Source: Seiridium cupressi | Taxonomy: Eukaryota > Ascomycota > Sordariomycetes > Amphisphaeriales > Sporocadaceae | Length of the DNA stretch: 64,000 bases | Direction: 5' to 3' | NCBI GenBank assembly: GCA_036674765.1 | Contig: JARVKI010000008.1 | Location: 62,001 to 126,000 of the forward strand | Shown: positions 1-12,675 of the stretch, piece by piece | Layout: every line of letters begins with the position of its first letter | Numbering within the stretch: position 1 is the stretch's first letter | Program-made: the position numbers and the translations under genes | The notes under the pieces: model-generated | Told to the model about the DNA's origin: nothing | Database searches by the model: none | Seen by the model: the letters and a program-made list of their open reading frames with translations, nothing else

Positions 1-559
1 TGAGCTGGGCCGCGGCACATCGACCTATGATGGTTTTGGTCTTGCCTGGGCTATCTCCGAGCACATTGTCAAGGAAATCGGCTGTTCCGCCATGTTCGCA
101 ACACATTTCCATGAACTGACGGCGCTGGCGGATACATATCCCCAGGTCCGAAATCTTCACGTCACGGCACATATCTCAGGTACCAACTCGACTGCGGACA
201 AGCGCGAAGTTACGCTGCTCTACAAGGTTGAGCCTGGCATCTGTGACCAGAGCTTTGGTATCCACGTCGCGGAGCTCGTCCGGTTCCCAGACAAGGTCGT
301 CCGCATGGCAAAGCGCAAGGCTGACGAGCTTGAGGACTTCACTGGGAAGCACGAGCAGAACGGGCTCGGCGTAGGATATAACAAGGAAGATGTCGAGGAG
401 GGAAGTGCGAGGCTGAAGGAAGTCCTGGTGAAGTGGAAGGACGAAGTCAAGGGAGGCAATATGAGCCGAGAGGAAATGGTGCAGAAGATGAGGGAGCTTG
501 TGAAGGGTGATGAGCGATTGATTGCAAACCCCTTCTTCAAGGCAGTCGAAGCACTATAG
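1..559 (+). CDS. msh2: DNA mismatch repair protein MSH2, C-terminal part
   Basis: The window opens inside this gene; reading frame starts at base 2 and runs 185 codons to a TAG at 557-559. The first residues are the MutS ATPase signature [17 protein letters not shown], followed by the ATHFHEL histidine loop and [19 protein letters not shown], all hallmarks of the MutS C-terminal ATPase. The tail after DFTGKH is the helical MSH2/MSH6 dimerisation region. MSH2 pairs with MSH6 or MSH3 in the nucleus to recognise mismatches. The family is about 930 residues, so roughly four fifths of the gene lies left of the window. No lesion is visible. Assignment to MSH2 rather than MSH3/6 rests on the wording of the helical C-terminus and is an inference from family memory. 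Confidence 0.93.
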   Translation, partial: ELGRGTSTYDGFGLAWAISEHIVKEIGCSAMFATHFHELTALADTYPQVRNLHVTAHISGTNSTADKREVTLLYKVEPGICDQSFGIHVAELVRFPDKVVRMAKRKADELEDFTGKHEQNGLGVGYNKEDVEEGSARLKEVLVKWKDEVKGGNMSREEMVQKMRELVKGDERLIANPFFKAVEAL

Positions 560-1061
560 CTAAGCTTCGGCATTTGGCTAACTACCTGCTAGCTTGGTCA
601 TGCTCGGCTACATGATGGATTACTCTAGAGCACGGCGTTTAGCGGAATGGTTTAATAGGCTGTCAGGGTTTGGGCTTGACGTAGTAGGTCGATTCTGAGA
701 GGGTTTGACTTGTGTGTAAAATGATGAAAACTTGATCACATATTCTTGACGCTTCCCATTAGCCCTTTTGCATTCATCGTCACATGTCTAAAGCTTTGCC
801 TCCAATCTGTTCGGTGGGTTATCGTCAAGAGTGGCCGCCATTTAAGTTATGATGTGACCAAGATAAGCGATCTCCTGGTCGAGGCCCTAGCGACCTAAGG
901 CACCTCTTCCAATAGTCACCCGTCTGGGGCCAAGTACGCAAGGCTAAGATTCAACTCAAGTTCCGTCGTAGGTCGCGTCTCATTTTATTCTTCCCGGTCT
1001 TCACTTCTCCTGCCATGTCAGCAAATCGTCATATTCAAACCCACGCCGTCGTAAGGACACA
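560..1061. other. Intergenic, MSH2 3' flank
   Basis: No open frame of note, no RNA gene and no repeat seen. It holds the MSH2 3' untranslated region and the upstream flank of the decayed membrane protein gene. Confidence 0.6.
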
Positions 1062-2314
1062 ATGTCTCCTGGCGCCCTGACCGCGATTTTCCACGCAACC
1101 TGCAAGCTGCCTCTCGGCTCTCAGCCAAACTTCCCTCAACGGAACGGTGTACTACACCGGGCCCGCGGCAACCGAATCCCGGTTTCCAGACAACTACCAG
1201 CCGCCGCGATCGAGCTATTGCTCGCCCGGGCGTCTGCCATTACGGTTACCGGTTCGCGTGCAGCTCCATTTCTGGCGTCGACGCGGTCGTTAAGTACTGC
1301 CCAGGAACATTGACATGCAACACGGTCACGGGTGTATGGGCCTCGACGCTGGGATGCAATTTCGGCTGGGCGAGGCCGGATACCCAGACGAACAGCTCGT
1401 TGAAGATTATTCATGGGAAGAGTTAGGTGTCGGCCACCAGGACTGTGGAGCTGGTAGGGGTATATTGGGAAACAACCGTCCGACAGATAACATCATTATC
1501 ACTTAATACAACACGCATTAGCGTAACGGTCAGAAACACCTCTACTAGAGCCGTGTGACACTACGAACGCGTATAGTGTGCAAACTCGGTGCCAGGTGAC
1601 GGATTTCAAAGGTACTTCGATCGTAGTAATTACCTGGATAGCTTGTTATGACAGATAACGCTTGACCACTAATTTTGGTATTGTAAGCTCAATCCGATAA
1701 CCAGCGTTTAAGAGCTCCAACGTCACTCAAGGAGAACGAACGTCCCAAACGGGATTAACAGCTCTTCCAGCCGCGGCGTGGTTGGAGCTGGATAAAAGGG
1801 ATTTCACGCTCCCGTCCACTCTTTAGATTTCTTTTCTCTTTTTAGACTTAGATGTCACAATCAATGCCATTAGGTGCTCTCATAACTCATCATACTTGTT
1901 CGGTATGGCAGCATTCTAACTAGACTAGTGCTATAATGCAGTCATCCACGACCACCGCTTTGCCAGGATCGACAGGATCCGCGTCAACATCAGTACCAAC
2001 GACGACAAGCTCAGCCGTAATAGGAAGTAGTGCCTCGGCGCTTACATATTCAGGAACTGTAGCTGGAATCGCAGTCAGATCTACTTTCGGCGGTATCATA
2101 ATAGTCATTTCAATTGGGTTCGCCTTCTTCCTCGGCAGAAAGAGTGTGCAAGTGGGCGGAACAGGCGAGCACTGGCACGACTACGGACCCTTTAGCAGGA
2201 GGACACCAGTTGCCATACGGGCAAACGGCTAAGTACAATTACGAGCTTATGGGACCCGGTAAGCTCGATGGCTCGTCCAGGTCAGCCGAGGTGGCAGGTC
2301 ATGATCTTCGATGA
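1062..2314 (+). pseudogene. Decayed single-pass membrane protein gene (mid2/WSC-like architecture)
   Basis: Pieces of one recognisable fungal protein type lie in different frames. At about 1120-1190 one frame reads SLNGTVYYTGPAATES, then SYCSPG; at 1350-1422 another reads CNFGWARPDTQTNSSLKII and stops at TAG 1422. A Ser/Thr-rich stretch (from 1936), a hydrophobic segment (FGGIIIVISIGFAFFLG, about 2090-2140) and a cytoplasmic tail (GGHQLPYGQTAKYNYELMG, in a third frame up to 2314) follow. This order (Cys-rich ectodomain, Ser/Thr stalk, one membrane helix, short tail) is that of fungal surface sensor-like proteins. At least two frame changes plus stops mean no single protein can be made. A fragment similar to the HeLo-E2 gene lies inside (1452-1540). 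Function of the family is not known to me. Confidence 0.55.
1452..1540 (+). repeat. Fragment similar to 60859-60946 (3' region of HeLo-E2 gene)
   Basis: By eye about four fifths of the bases match between 1452-1540 and 60859-60946, with a few one- to three-base gaps and mostly transition differences. A shared exact core is gggtatattgggaaacaacc. At the far copy this DNA encodes GYIGKQPSDSITSSPNTSRF in the HeLo-E2 pseudogene; here the matching frame contains stops. Confidence 0.75.
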
Positions 2315-2443
2315 GATATAGCCAGTGCTAAGACAGACTTTCAAATAACTTCGTGAATAGAAAACTGCTCCCTAACGCCTGTTCGAATCCTCCTAATGAC
2401 CCCCAGTGCTAATATGTTTATGTTTCTGAATAGTAACATGAAT

Positions 2444-5400
2444 CTAATCTGAGTTCCAGCCCAAGGCCGAGTCCGAGTTTGAATCCAAACCTGAATTCGA
2501 TTCTGAATCGGAGTGTTCTTCTGGGAGCACAACATGCTCTGGAACATAAAACTTCATTGTCCAGGATGGAACATCTTGTTCTCGTAAATTCATCTCAGTA
2601 TGCACCACATTCTTCGACAATTCTATGTCTCCATCCCAAGGGTGGAACAAGTCTTTCAGCTGTATGGGTGTGTTCGGAACGACTTTGCCCCTCATGTCTT
2701 GTCTGAGTCGGCAAATCCTGAAGAGATAGTCCTTCGTCGATTCTTGTGGCCAACGACAGCATTCAGCGAATAGCATCACCTTCTGACTGATCCCACTCCA
2801 AGGCATCGGTAACCTTTCTTCGAACACATTGCTCGTCCTTGCTCTTGATTCAAGCCGAGGTTGTTCTATATATTGGCCAACAAGGATCCAATCCACAACA
2901 TCTTTGGAATTCTGACCCAGTTTGAGTCCAGACTTGAGGCCTTCCGAGGTACGATATTGCAGCTTTGCACCGTAGCGAACCAGTAACTTGACCGCGTCGA
3001 GTCGGCCAGTCTCACAGGCCGCCATCAGTGCAGTGCCCGCTGGACAGCCCTCCTCTTCAATGTCATACCCACAACTGAGGATGTTGATGATAGCTTTGGT
3101 GCAGCCTGCGCAAGCGGCGCAACAAAATAGTGACCGGCAATCTGGCCAGCGGCTAGTCAATAATGCCTTCAGGTGGTCAATCCCGCACCGTCGGCGATAC
3201 AATCGAAATGTCTGCGAGAGCCAGGATCCTCCTATTTTCTTTATCATTGTGTATGCTTTAAGATGAAAGCTTTCGAGGCTCTCTATTCCAAAGTCTCCGT
3301 TCAGTAGCAGCCCTGTAAGCTCATAATTGGTCATGGCCAGAGACACCGGCGTCGCCCCACTCTCATCGGGCACATTCCAATTCACTCCTTTGCGAGCCAG
3401 AGCGGCAAACGCAGGACCAAAGCAGCGCGCGGTACCAGGATATACTAGTTTGTGCATCACCGTTTTATTCGTCCAACTTCTTGTAGTAATCGATGCATTC
3501 GCTTCAATAAGTAGTAATGCCTTCTCTGGAGTCTGCGATTTGCTCAACGTCAACGCGGTATCTCCATAAATATCTTGAATGTTTAATGAAGCATTTCGAG
3601 AGACAAGATACTTCAGAACCTCAAGGGAACCTGAAATATTCCGAAAGGAAGCGATGATCAACGGAGTCATTCCCCGATCATCCTGAGCGTTAATGTCGGC
3701 GCCATTCTCCACAAGGATTTGCGCTGCTTCCAGGCGGGCACACATTGCAGCTATGTGGAGAGCTGATCCATGGTCGTCCATACATTTGTCCGGGTTTTGC
3801 TTATTTAATGCCACAGGAGGAACGTCTCTCGGCTCGAGTAGCGATAAATGGCTATCTTAGATAAGTCGACCGAACATAGCATAACAGAAGGCAGCATTGA
3901 CCTACGCATATCTTTCTGAATTTTTCCGTACGTGGTTGATGATGATTCTCATTGCCCGCAAAGTTATTACGCTTGACCGCAAGAGCCAAAATACTCGACG
4001 GGTGATCTAGCCAGCTTGCACCAGAGCGGAGGTGCGCATCCAACAACAGCGGCAGTGATTCATTCATCAAGGATGAAATCGCAAGGTCAAGAACGGTTCC
4101 ATAAGGTCGGACTTCGTTCAAAGGATCGGCTTCGAGTGTGGACGCTCCATGCTCTAGTAGCCAGACAGCGATCTTCGATTGACCATAGGCCGCCGCAAGC
4201 ATGAGTGGTGTTCTCCCAGAACATCCACACATATGAAAATCAATCGGTAGCTTGGATTGGTCGAAAATTAGTTTGCATGCCTCTATATCTCCTCTCTTAA
4301 TGGACTGGGCTAGTAGCTGCTCCTCGAAAATGGCTCGGAGTTTGTGTTGCTGCTCGATATCTCCATGCTGTTGAATTCCTCGTTGGAATAACTCAAACAT
4401 CTTTGTCGTTTCTGAGCTTCTTTGTGTCAATGCCTGATAGAAGGGGGTTTGGCCCTGTTTGTTTTGTGATTGTCCTGACCCAAGCTCAAGTAGAATACGC
4501 GCGACAGCCACACTGTTCCCTCTTATAGCCCAATGTAAAGCAAGCTGTCCTTCTTCAGCAACAGAGCTAATATCTACACCACAGTCGATAAGCATACGTG
4601 TAACTTCTACGTGCCCACTTAGGGCGGCGTAGTGTATACAGGCCGCTCCGACAAACGATCTCGAATTCATATCAATAACGTTCGCCTTCCACAAGAGGGA
4701 GATGCATGACGTTAACCCAAGGTCGGCGGCAAGGTGCAGTGCGTTCATTCTCCAAAACCATTGAGGAAGACCGCCATTGGAGGGCGCGAAGTCACAAGTT
4801 TTTGTCCAGTCAATGACCCTAGTACCGCGAGCTGAGTCCCAGGCGATTAGACTTTGTAAAAAATCCACTTCGCCGCTGTCCACAGCTGCCAGAACAACAT
4901 TACGGCCTGTCTCATCACAGAGTGTTGGATCCGCACCATGCTCGAGAAGAGTGTATGCGGCTAACCCGTCTCTCATATCTAAAGATAAAATGAGTGCGGG
5001 AGTGCCAGCTTTTCCACCACCTATGCGCACATCTGGGCTTGCGCCACGCTTGAGCAGTTCTTCCAACATGCATTTGGTTCGGTCGGTGTGACGTTCAATG
5101 CGCCGGTGGATGAGTCCCTTTCCATCTTTTGTGTTTATTTCGTCCAAACGGCTACAATCTGTCCAATCAAGCAGTTTCTGAAAATAAGGAATATCTATAT
5201 TCTGCCAGATGCAAACATATTCCAAAGGCGAATAATGACCGTCGGTCTCCTGGAGCTTTGCTCCAGCCTTGAGAAGGAAATCTGCCAGGAATCGAAAGTC
5301 CTCGTTTTCGTGGGTTTCCCGAAGGCATATTGCCAGAAGGGCCGTGAAATCGGTAGGGGTTTTCAAGAATGTAGATCGGTCGGTAATACTCAATAGCTGC

Positions 5401-8400
5401 AGCAATAACTTCGGGGTGACCACTGACAGCTCGCAAGTATAGCTTCCATCATCACCTGGGCCTAGTGGGTTCCGGTTAACAGAATTTAGGCCGAAGCCAG
5501 ACAAAAGAGGAACAATACAGCATTGACCAGTGCTGGTCTCGTAAGCTTTCTGAAGTCCCATGTTTTGGAGGGTCGACATGACGGATTGTACAGCAATTTC
5601 GACAATCAGAGTCGCCCACCATCTTTCGGACAATTCGCCGCTCAAAATTGCGCACACTGAGGTCCATATTTTAGCAGTCTTTTCAGTCTGTATCTCCGGC
5701 ACATTTATTTCGTAGAGTTTCTCGAGTACGGCTTGGCTTGGGAAAACAGGTTGGGGACCTTCATCCTCATGGAGAAGGCACTTTCTTATGAATTCAACGA
5801 TCGGGATTTTACCACCACATCGAGCTTGGCACGAAGAACCATAAAGACTGCTCATCGACTCAATGATCTTCGGGGTTGAGTGTATGCCGAAATGATGAAG
5901 TGGGCAAGAGGCGCAATCTTCCGGTAATGCGAAATCAGTGCCCAGCGATAAAAGGCCCTCAACAACAGTTTGGCTGCCTGTTCCAGCTGCAAGAACTGGA
6001 ATAGGGTCACCTGAACAGATGTAACGCTCATCATTTCTGATTTGGTCAATTATAAGGATGATGCAGGACTCATCCTGCCCCTTGAGAGCACTACCAAGAA
6101 CGGTATCATCGGATTTAGACCTCGTAATCAACGCGCTGTACGTCGAGGTTTTGTCGATCAGCTTGAGTAACACTTTCAGGGCATAAAGGTTGCTTGATGC
6201 AATATGCCAAGCAGTGTTCCCATCTATGTCCTGAGCCAACGTGGAAGCGTCGTGGTCCAGAAGTAGTTGCAGAATAAGTTCGCGATCAGGATCGTTGAAA
6301 AACATGCTTCTGTTCGCCCAAACGTGAATGGGCTGCCAAAGATTAGTTTCAAGGGAGGCAGTAGCAGAGCAACCGGTGTCAAGTAGTAGACGAATCACCT
6401 CGTACGAGGCATATTCGACGGCAGTGCTCATTAGCGTGTTGGGACCTTGATGAAGACCGGTAATTTGTAGCCGTTTATCGTTCAAAGCGTGTTTCACAAT
6501 CCCTAGATTATCTTGACGGACGGCGGAGAACAGTAATTCGACGAGAGAATCTTCTGAAAAGGAGATGGTTGGGCTAACGAAGAATCGGTTGCGAGTGAAA
6601 CTCAAATCCCACGAGAGGGCCAAGTCCCAAACTATAGTACATAGCTGAGCGACACAAGGATGTTCGTCATTGAGATGATTCAGTCCTTGTATCAGGTCCT
6701 TGAAGCAATCCTCAATATTCCTCCTTGAGTCATGACTAGGCTGAATTGAATGCCAGGGCCGCAACTCCTCGCAACGATCGAGAGAGTGCGAGAACTTCGG
6801 GAGCGATCTTAGTACGGCCTCGTCATGTTCTTTCAGTCCCAAGATAATATCACTGGTCAATCCCAGATAGTCGACACCTTCAATGATAGCTCTTTTGACG
6901 GTCGTAGCCAATAGTAAATCGGCTTTGCTTGGTTCCAAAATTTTTGCTAGATTGAAGCCTGGTGGAACAACCTGGATGGTTTTCCGGACCCTCTCTAGGG
7001 ATACGACAGACCAGAAAGGTCCTTGGTTATTCCATGAATATCTGAGACGCTGATTGATGATTACGTCATCTGTGAAAACCGTCTCCATGGCGAATAATGC
7101 TGGTTCTACTATAGCACAGACCTGCGGGGTAGGCCAATTGTTGCCCATTTCAACGGTATTCTTCAGGAGATCATGACAAATCTCAGGTAGTGCCAACATT
7201 GCAGCCATATGCAAGATTGTAAACCTCGGCATTGTAAGTTTGGCACACAAACAGATAAAGTCGGTTTGAGTCTCAAGTACAGAGAAATTCGTAGTCCAGT
7301 ACTCAGCTGGCATAGAGAAGTAAGTTACCCAAGCAGTATGGATGCCTTCCCTTGTTGGATTGAACAGCTTAGTTGCAAGGTCTCGAATATGGCGGTCATC
7401 CATATTTTTTGCTGCATATGCTGTCCACCATCGGGAAGCATGGGCATAGAATGGATATTGCTCCATTCTTTCCCAAACATCTCGAGCTTCTGCTTCTTGT
7501 CCAAGAGGTTGTCGCACAGAATTCTCCATGTGTAAGAAGCGAAGACATTCGTTTGCCATGATGTTATATCCCTTACTAATAGTCAGGTGATATTGGCTTA
7601 AAGGAGAGTCGAGCAGTGTGTCACTCTCCAGGAACTGTTGCACTGATGAATGTGCAAATTCGAGTTGATTCCCGCTGTTTGATGTCCGTATCAAGCTTCC
7701 ACACGCACGTAGTATTTCATCGCAGGTAATATAGCCGTCAGCTTCAAACCTTTCTCCCTGTGGAGGGATTGAAACCATTTCACACAGCTCTCTCGTGCTG
7801 AGAGGCTCCAGCGCATATGCAATAAAGTTCAGAGTCTTTATGACCAAGTTGGTGTGTGGCTTGGGTACTCTTTCAAGCACACGTTGATAGCTCTTTGGAA
7901 GATCTGGCGGTAGACATTTCAAGGCCTCTCGTCGTGACTTGTCGTTGGGGAGTTCGCAGAGATCGTCCATCTGACATGCGACCCATCGAAACCTGTTCCA
8001 TGGTTGGTTACAACTCAGTCATATGATGCGGCAAGAAGCTTGACTTACATGCCACAGGCGCCCTCTAATAATCTTTCAAGAATATCCTCCTTCATTCGAG
8101 CGCCGACATGGCGTAGTCTCTTCGAACGAACGCGAGTCTCTATTTCTCCAGTTACATATTGCCTCACATCGTCGCTGGTCGCTGCGATAGAGACCTCGGA
8201 GAAGTCACTTTCCAATGCCTCACGGATTGCTATCTCATCTCGACTTATCAACGCTAGTGAGACGTTTTCGTGGACTGAGATTGGAAGGAGTGCCGGCAGC
8301 AGATCAGTGGTAAGGCCGATTGCTTCATCAATACCATCCACAATAATCAAAGCTCTTTCCATGTTCTGGACCATTTTTCCAAGAGTCTCTTGCAGCCCTT

Positions 8401-9350
8401 CGACTTCTGGTTGCTTTTCCAGACCTTGACTGGGATGGAGTTCCTCATAATATTCCTGTAAGATATCGAATGCTTCGCCACTCTGCAATGCAATCTGGAC
8501 TGCAATTGCGCCAAGTATGCCAAGGGGCGTCTGGCTTTGCTCATTTCGATAGTCACAATAAAAGAATGCGACGGCGATTTTTTCAGCACTTCGCTGGAGT
8601 GCATCCTCTATAAGAGTTCCCGCGAGCACCGACTTTCCAGCCTCTGCAATGCCGCTGAGCCATAAATGGGAGTGAGGAACATCGAGCCACCGAGTGTCTG
8701 ATCCACAATCCAGTTGATGGGTAACGGAGGCGGAGACTCATGCTGAAGTATTCATTTGGGTTGACTTTCATGAAAAAGTCCTGGACTGCTTTCTGTTTCG
8801 TCGAAACATGGACTCGAACACAGATTTCCCGAATCTGTTCAGTATGCAGGGAAATTTGAGCCATAGTGCTTTTTAGCGACTCTTGTTGAGATAGGCAGAG
8901 AAGTAAGCCGCTCATAGAATCGGCAGACAGGGCTAGCTGGAGATTGCTTTGGTGCCGCGAGAGATCCTGATGCAGCACCCGCGTTTCGTCGCTCGAAAAG
9001 GGCCATCGCAGCTTTTCTCTCCAACGGGCAAGTTGATCTTTGCTCTGGAGGTTCTGTTCCGACTTTCTAATTTTCTGCCGTATCGCGCTCAATGTGTGAA
9101 AGCAAGCCGTGATGACCTCCGGCTTCAGACTGTGGTCAAATGGCTCATCTTTGAGGGCTTCTGCAAGTAGATCAAGCCTTTTGAGGGTTCCGGCAATGAT
9201 ACTGATCTGCGTTGAAAAGTTTTCAACGTCATTCTCGGCGTTCTTGGCTACTTTGTAGTGTTTCCGAATCTGGATTGTCTTCACAAATATTATGTCGGCA
9301 AGGCTGATCAAACCAGCAATACCGGAAGCGACAGAAAGAGGATCAGCCAT
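2444..9350 (-). CDS. NLR-like NACHT-ankyrin STAND protein (frameshifted)
   Basis: A gene of about 2,250 codons. N-terminus MADPLSVASGIAGLISLAD is the fungal STAND N-terminal helical domain (Helo-like_N type), followed by NPNEYFSMSLRLRYPSTGLW, the usual linker before NACHT. NACHT shows Walker A GIAEAGKS (about 8640-8665) and Walker B LIIVDGIDEA (about 8325-8355). An intron 7993-8048 (GTAAGT...CAG) joins EGACGM to FRWVACQMDDLCELP, the normal post-NACHT helical region. From about residue 800 onward there are many ankyrin repeats (e.g. ALHLAADLGL, CIHYAALSGHVEV, TPLMLAAAYGQSKIA). A second intron near 3841-3931 (either GTACGG...AAG or GTAGGT...GAG) links to the last exon, which ends in a Ser/Asp/Asn tail at 2444. 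The reading frame breaks near 8690-8705: TGLW(I) is in one frame and DTRWLDVPHSHLWLSGIAEAGKS in the next, with several residues missing. Such proteins are innate-immunity/allorecognition receptors; whether this copy still works is doubtful. Confidence 0.85.
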
Positions 9351-10245
9351 GATTGGACTCGCAGGTTGGTCTACACGTCCAAAATAAGCGCGTAACAGAT
9401 CTTTCAGGTTTATAGCTTCGTTCCAAGGTTGTGTGTTGAAGTGTTGAAGTGGGCGACGCGGCCAAGAAGATTAATCACCTCATTTGGAACGCCTTGATAA
9501 GCTAGGTGCCTACCCCCCTGCGTGATGCAGCCTGACTGCAGCTTGTATTAGACCAGTACTCTGAAAGCATTATAAGAGGTCCAAAAAGTCATTGTTGGAG
9601 GCGCAGCGGGCTCTGAACTGCAAAGTTGATTGGCACAGTTCGCGGTTGCACCGAACTCATCGGCGGGAGACGGCGGGGTCCAGGCCTTGGAAGTCAGCCA
9701 TGAAGTCAGCCTGGAGTCAGCCTTACAGCTACAAGTTAGGCGTGGGTACATTGATCTCAATTCCAGTGGTGGTTTATCGAAAGATATCAAATAAGCCTTG
9801 CGGAAAGTCTACAAAAGTAAATGCAAGGCGCGGTCTCAGGATAAGAGATATCACGATGAAGCTGTCGGTTATATCCGGGTGATTATCGGTTTAGGCTTGC
9901 AGTACCTCTGAGGCAATTACTATCATGCATAGCATAGCCTTGTCTCTTTGACGAACTGGGCAATGGCAACAGCTGCAGGTAGGCAGTCATCAAGCCTGCT
10001 CGTAACTCGAGAGGAGAATGAATGACGTTGGCATTAATCTAAAAGGGTTCTCCAGAGAAGCCTTGGAATCGAAGTAACTCTCCCATCACGCTACTTCCCA
10101 GATACCAGGGATGTTGACGTTTAATTTTCAAAGCCAAAACCAATATGTATAGTACTCTCTATTCTACTCTGGTTATTCTCTGTGCTGTGCCCTGCTGCAA
10201 TAGGTCGTCTAATCATGGCGATACCCCACGGCCAACATCAAGAGC
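9351..10245. other. Intergenic, NLR promoter side
   Basis: Upstream flank of the NLR gene (minus strand) and 3' flank of the next minus-strand gene. Short open frames only; no RNA gene, repeat or recognisable protein fragment seen. Confidence 0.5.
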
Positions 10246-11505
10246 CTATCCGGGCTGTGGGCTGTAATCGTCTTCGTGTTCCACTGAAAGATCTTCCTCC
10301 CACCTGCCAGTCCCTTGTTCTCTCCCGCCCATGGCGCTAGGTCGTGTCACCTCGCGCGTCCAACCCAAATAATCTGGATATTTCTCATGACGCATGGCAT
10401 GAGGTAGCAGCGTATTCTTCGGGATGACAGAGTAATGACAGTCGGAGTATGCAAAGGCTCTTGGAGCTGATTCATTAACAGCTGTGATGTTGACAAACAT
10501 CTGCTGGATTGATGGACCCAGAGTGTTCAGTGGCCAGACCTCGGTGTCAATGAAATTTCGAATTATATCCAGGCCAGCTCCAATGAGTGCGTTAGGTGTG
10601 TTTCCTGGTCCCACGATGGCTTCCCCTGGAACCCCAATATAGATGTCAATAGATAAGTATCTCAAGTTACTGAGGCTGAAAGCAAGCTTAGGGATGGCGC
10701 AAATTCGATCGTGCTTGCCATGGGGGACCCCACAATCATTCAAGTCGAGCTCCAGAGACCGTATGGATGAGAGAGCGCTGGGGTACGGTGGGACCTTGTC
10801 TAAGAGGAAGACGCTCGCGGCGCAACGGTCGGGATAGGGCGGGTTGTCTGGATGATTGTAGCTCAGATAGTTGAAATCGCTGCTGACGTGAAAGGAGTTC
10901 TGGGAGAAAAAAACAGTCTGCGCTTCAGCGTGGATCATGCGGTTGACGAGGAACAGTGGCTTTGGTGCTTGCCAGCAACAACGACATTTCTCGCTCCTCT
11001 CTAGAATATCGTTATTCTCGGCCTGTCTGGGGGGTTCCTTACAGTCGTTCTTGCTATCCGTGCCCCATTTAACTGCTATAGATAGCCGTGACGGGTGGTT
11101 TTGACGGCGGCACTCCAGAAATTGGCATGCGTAATCGGTACACTGCCAGCACTTGGTACCGAAACTCGACATCCCGAGGATGGTATGAGGGCAATCCTTA
11201 AGGCAATTGGTTTTGAAGTCGCTGAATGTGTCGCACGCCAGATGGATTTGTGGGTGGCAAGCATCGTATGGCGGTCCGCAATCCGCCGTACCACAGCTTC
11301 CTTGGCGCAAGCTCTCGGGCCAAAGCTCGTAACCGCTCTTGGGTTTCCAAACAACTTGATTGAGAGGCATCACCAAGTCGGTGTAATGCAAGATTGCCAA
11401 GCGGATCTCCCGGGGAAGTTCAAAGAGCCGAAAAGGTGTCAAGCTTACTGCTTGGCCAACATTCTCCAACCGAGCTTGTGCTATGCCATCATGGTGCGGT
11501 GTCAT
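10246..11505 (-). CDS. F-box-like hypothetical protein, 419 aa
   Basis: Uninterrupted frame with an ATG at 11505. Residues 25-45 (FRLFELPREIRLAILHYTDL) match the degenerate F-box-like start seen in many Pezizomycotina proteins of unknown role. A Cys-rich middle (about residues 75-190: CGTADCGPPYDAC, CWQCTDYACQFLEC, CRCCWQAP) could bind metal. The C-terminal half contains IRSLELDLNDCG and LRYLSIDIYIG, typical of the leucine-rich part of these proteins, and ends in an acidic tail. If a true F-box, it would serve as a substrate adaptor in an SCF ubiquitin ligase; that is inference. No introns needed. It could instead belong to the related 2EXR group. Confidence 0.75.
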   Translation of the reverse strand: MTPHHDGIAQARLENVGQAVSLTPFRLFELPREIRLAILHYTDLVMPLNQVVWKPKSGYELWPESLRQGSCGTADCGPPYDACHPQIHLACDTFSDFKTNCLKDCPHTILGMSSFGTKCWQCTDYACQFLECRRQNHPSRLSIAVKWGTDSKNDCKEPPRQAENNDILERSEKCRCCWQAPKPLFLVNRMIHAEAQTVFFSQNSFHVSSDFNYLSYNHPDNPPYPDRCAASVFLLDKVPPYPSALSSIRSLELDLNDCGVPHGKHDRICAIPKLAFSLSNLRYLSIDIYIGVPGEAIVGPGNTPNALIGAGLDIIRNFIDTEVWPLNTLGPSIQQMFVNITAVNESAPRAFAYSDCHYSVIPKNTLLPHAMRHEKYPDYLGWTREVTRPSAMGGREQGTGRWEEDLSVEHEDDYSPQPG

Positions 11506-12667
11506 CTCCAGGAAAGGTCAGGTGGGATTTCTCTGCAACACTATGACGAGGATCAAGTGCGCTGCCGGAAGAGCGGATTGAAAGAGGCTTTATGGTTGTT
11601 GCGTTTCTGACTATAATGTGTCTTAATTTAGAATCACCCGAAAGTAACCAAATGTAGCCGGTTTACAACGAAAATTGGACTTTGAGAACCCGTTGGGAAG
11701 GAGGGCAAGGGGCCAGAGGGGTAGGCATTGGGTTCATCAGTTAAATGAGAGCGAGAGACGTACATCCCCGCTTTTGCCATGCATTTGCCACCACTCGACA
11801 TAGGGTACAACCATCGCTATGACCGTCTCGACGCTCTTTTGCCTGTTTGATAGAGAAACATACATGTACATATCAGGACTTCAGTATGGTTTCTTGGCCG
11901 CTGTTGGTCGCCGATCGCAGTTGGTTCCGTCACGAAACCGGCTATCAAGCCCCCGAATCATTCCTGTAGGATGGTGTAGTGCATATAACAAAATAAAAAG
12001 TGGGACTATGCCAACAAGGACTACCAACCGAAAATTCATGGAATCTGGGTGCTGACCCGAGCCAAACGGGCCGGATTGTGCCATCGCCCAGGACGCTTTA
12101 CAGTCACTTATCATACTGACAATATTATAGATATTATGGCTGAAAGTGGAATGCATACTTGGCCAGGTATATCGTGTACCAAGCACCTGACAGAAGACGC
12201 CTAAATTAACGTTGCATCTATTTTACACGTACACGGGCCTACATAGGTGTCTGCTGAAGTGCTCCGTCGTCTGCTTTATTTTATTACAAATTTGGTACTT
12301 AGAAGAATCGATCCTAAATTCATTCTTTGATAGGTCTGCGTAGGCTGTGTCTTGGTAACATCCTTCATCCTACGCTGTCCCAACATAAATCCTTTACGCC
12401 GCATACGCCTCGTATGTTTCAGCCAACCTACTGACAAACGCTACTCTTTTGCACATCACGTCCTGATTGCTCTAGGTTGGTCAACCCTACCATCCTCATA
12501 ACATGTCTTTACTATTACCAAGCCAATATGTGTAAATATGGCACAAGACTATGGGATCGTGCATCCTATGCATAGACGTTGGCCATTTGAGTGATGGACG
12601 CCATTTCGTCACAATCTAATCATTGATGGGATTATGGCACTGCGATCCTCTGTATTGGTCCAATATC
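11506..12667. other. Intergenic
   Basis: Promoter side of the F-box-like gene followed by AT-rich DNA. Short frames at 11819-12055 (+) and 11881-12186 (-) overlap each other and resemble nothing I know. No RNA gene or repeat seen. Confidence 0.5.
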
Positions 12668-12675
12668 TATATAAG
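12668..12675 (+). promoter_or_regulatory. Candidate TATA box
   Basis: The octamer tatataag lies about 130 bases before the ATG at 12800, a usual distance for a fungal TATA element. It supports 12800 as a genuine gene start. Confidence 0.35.
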
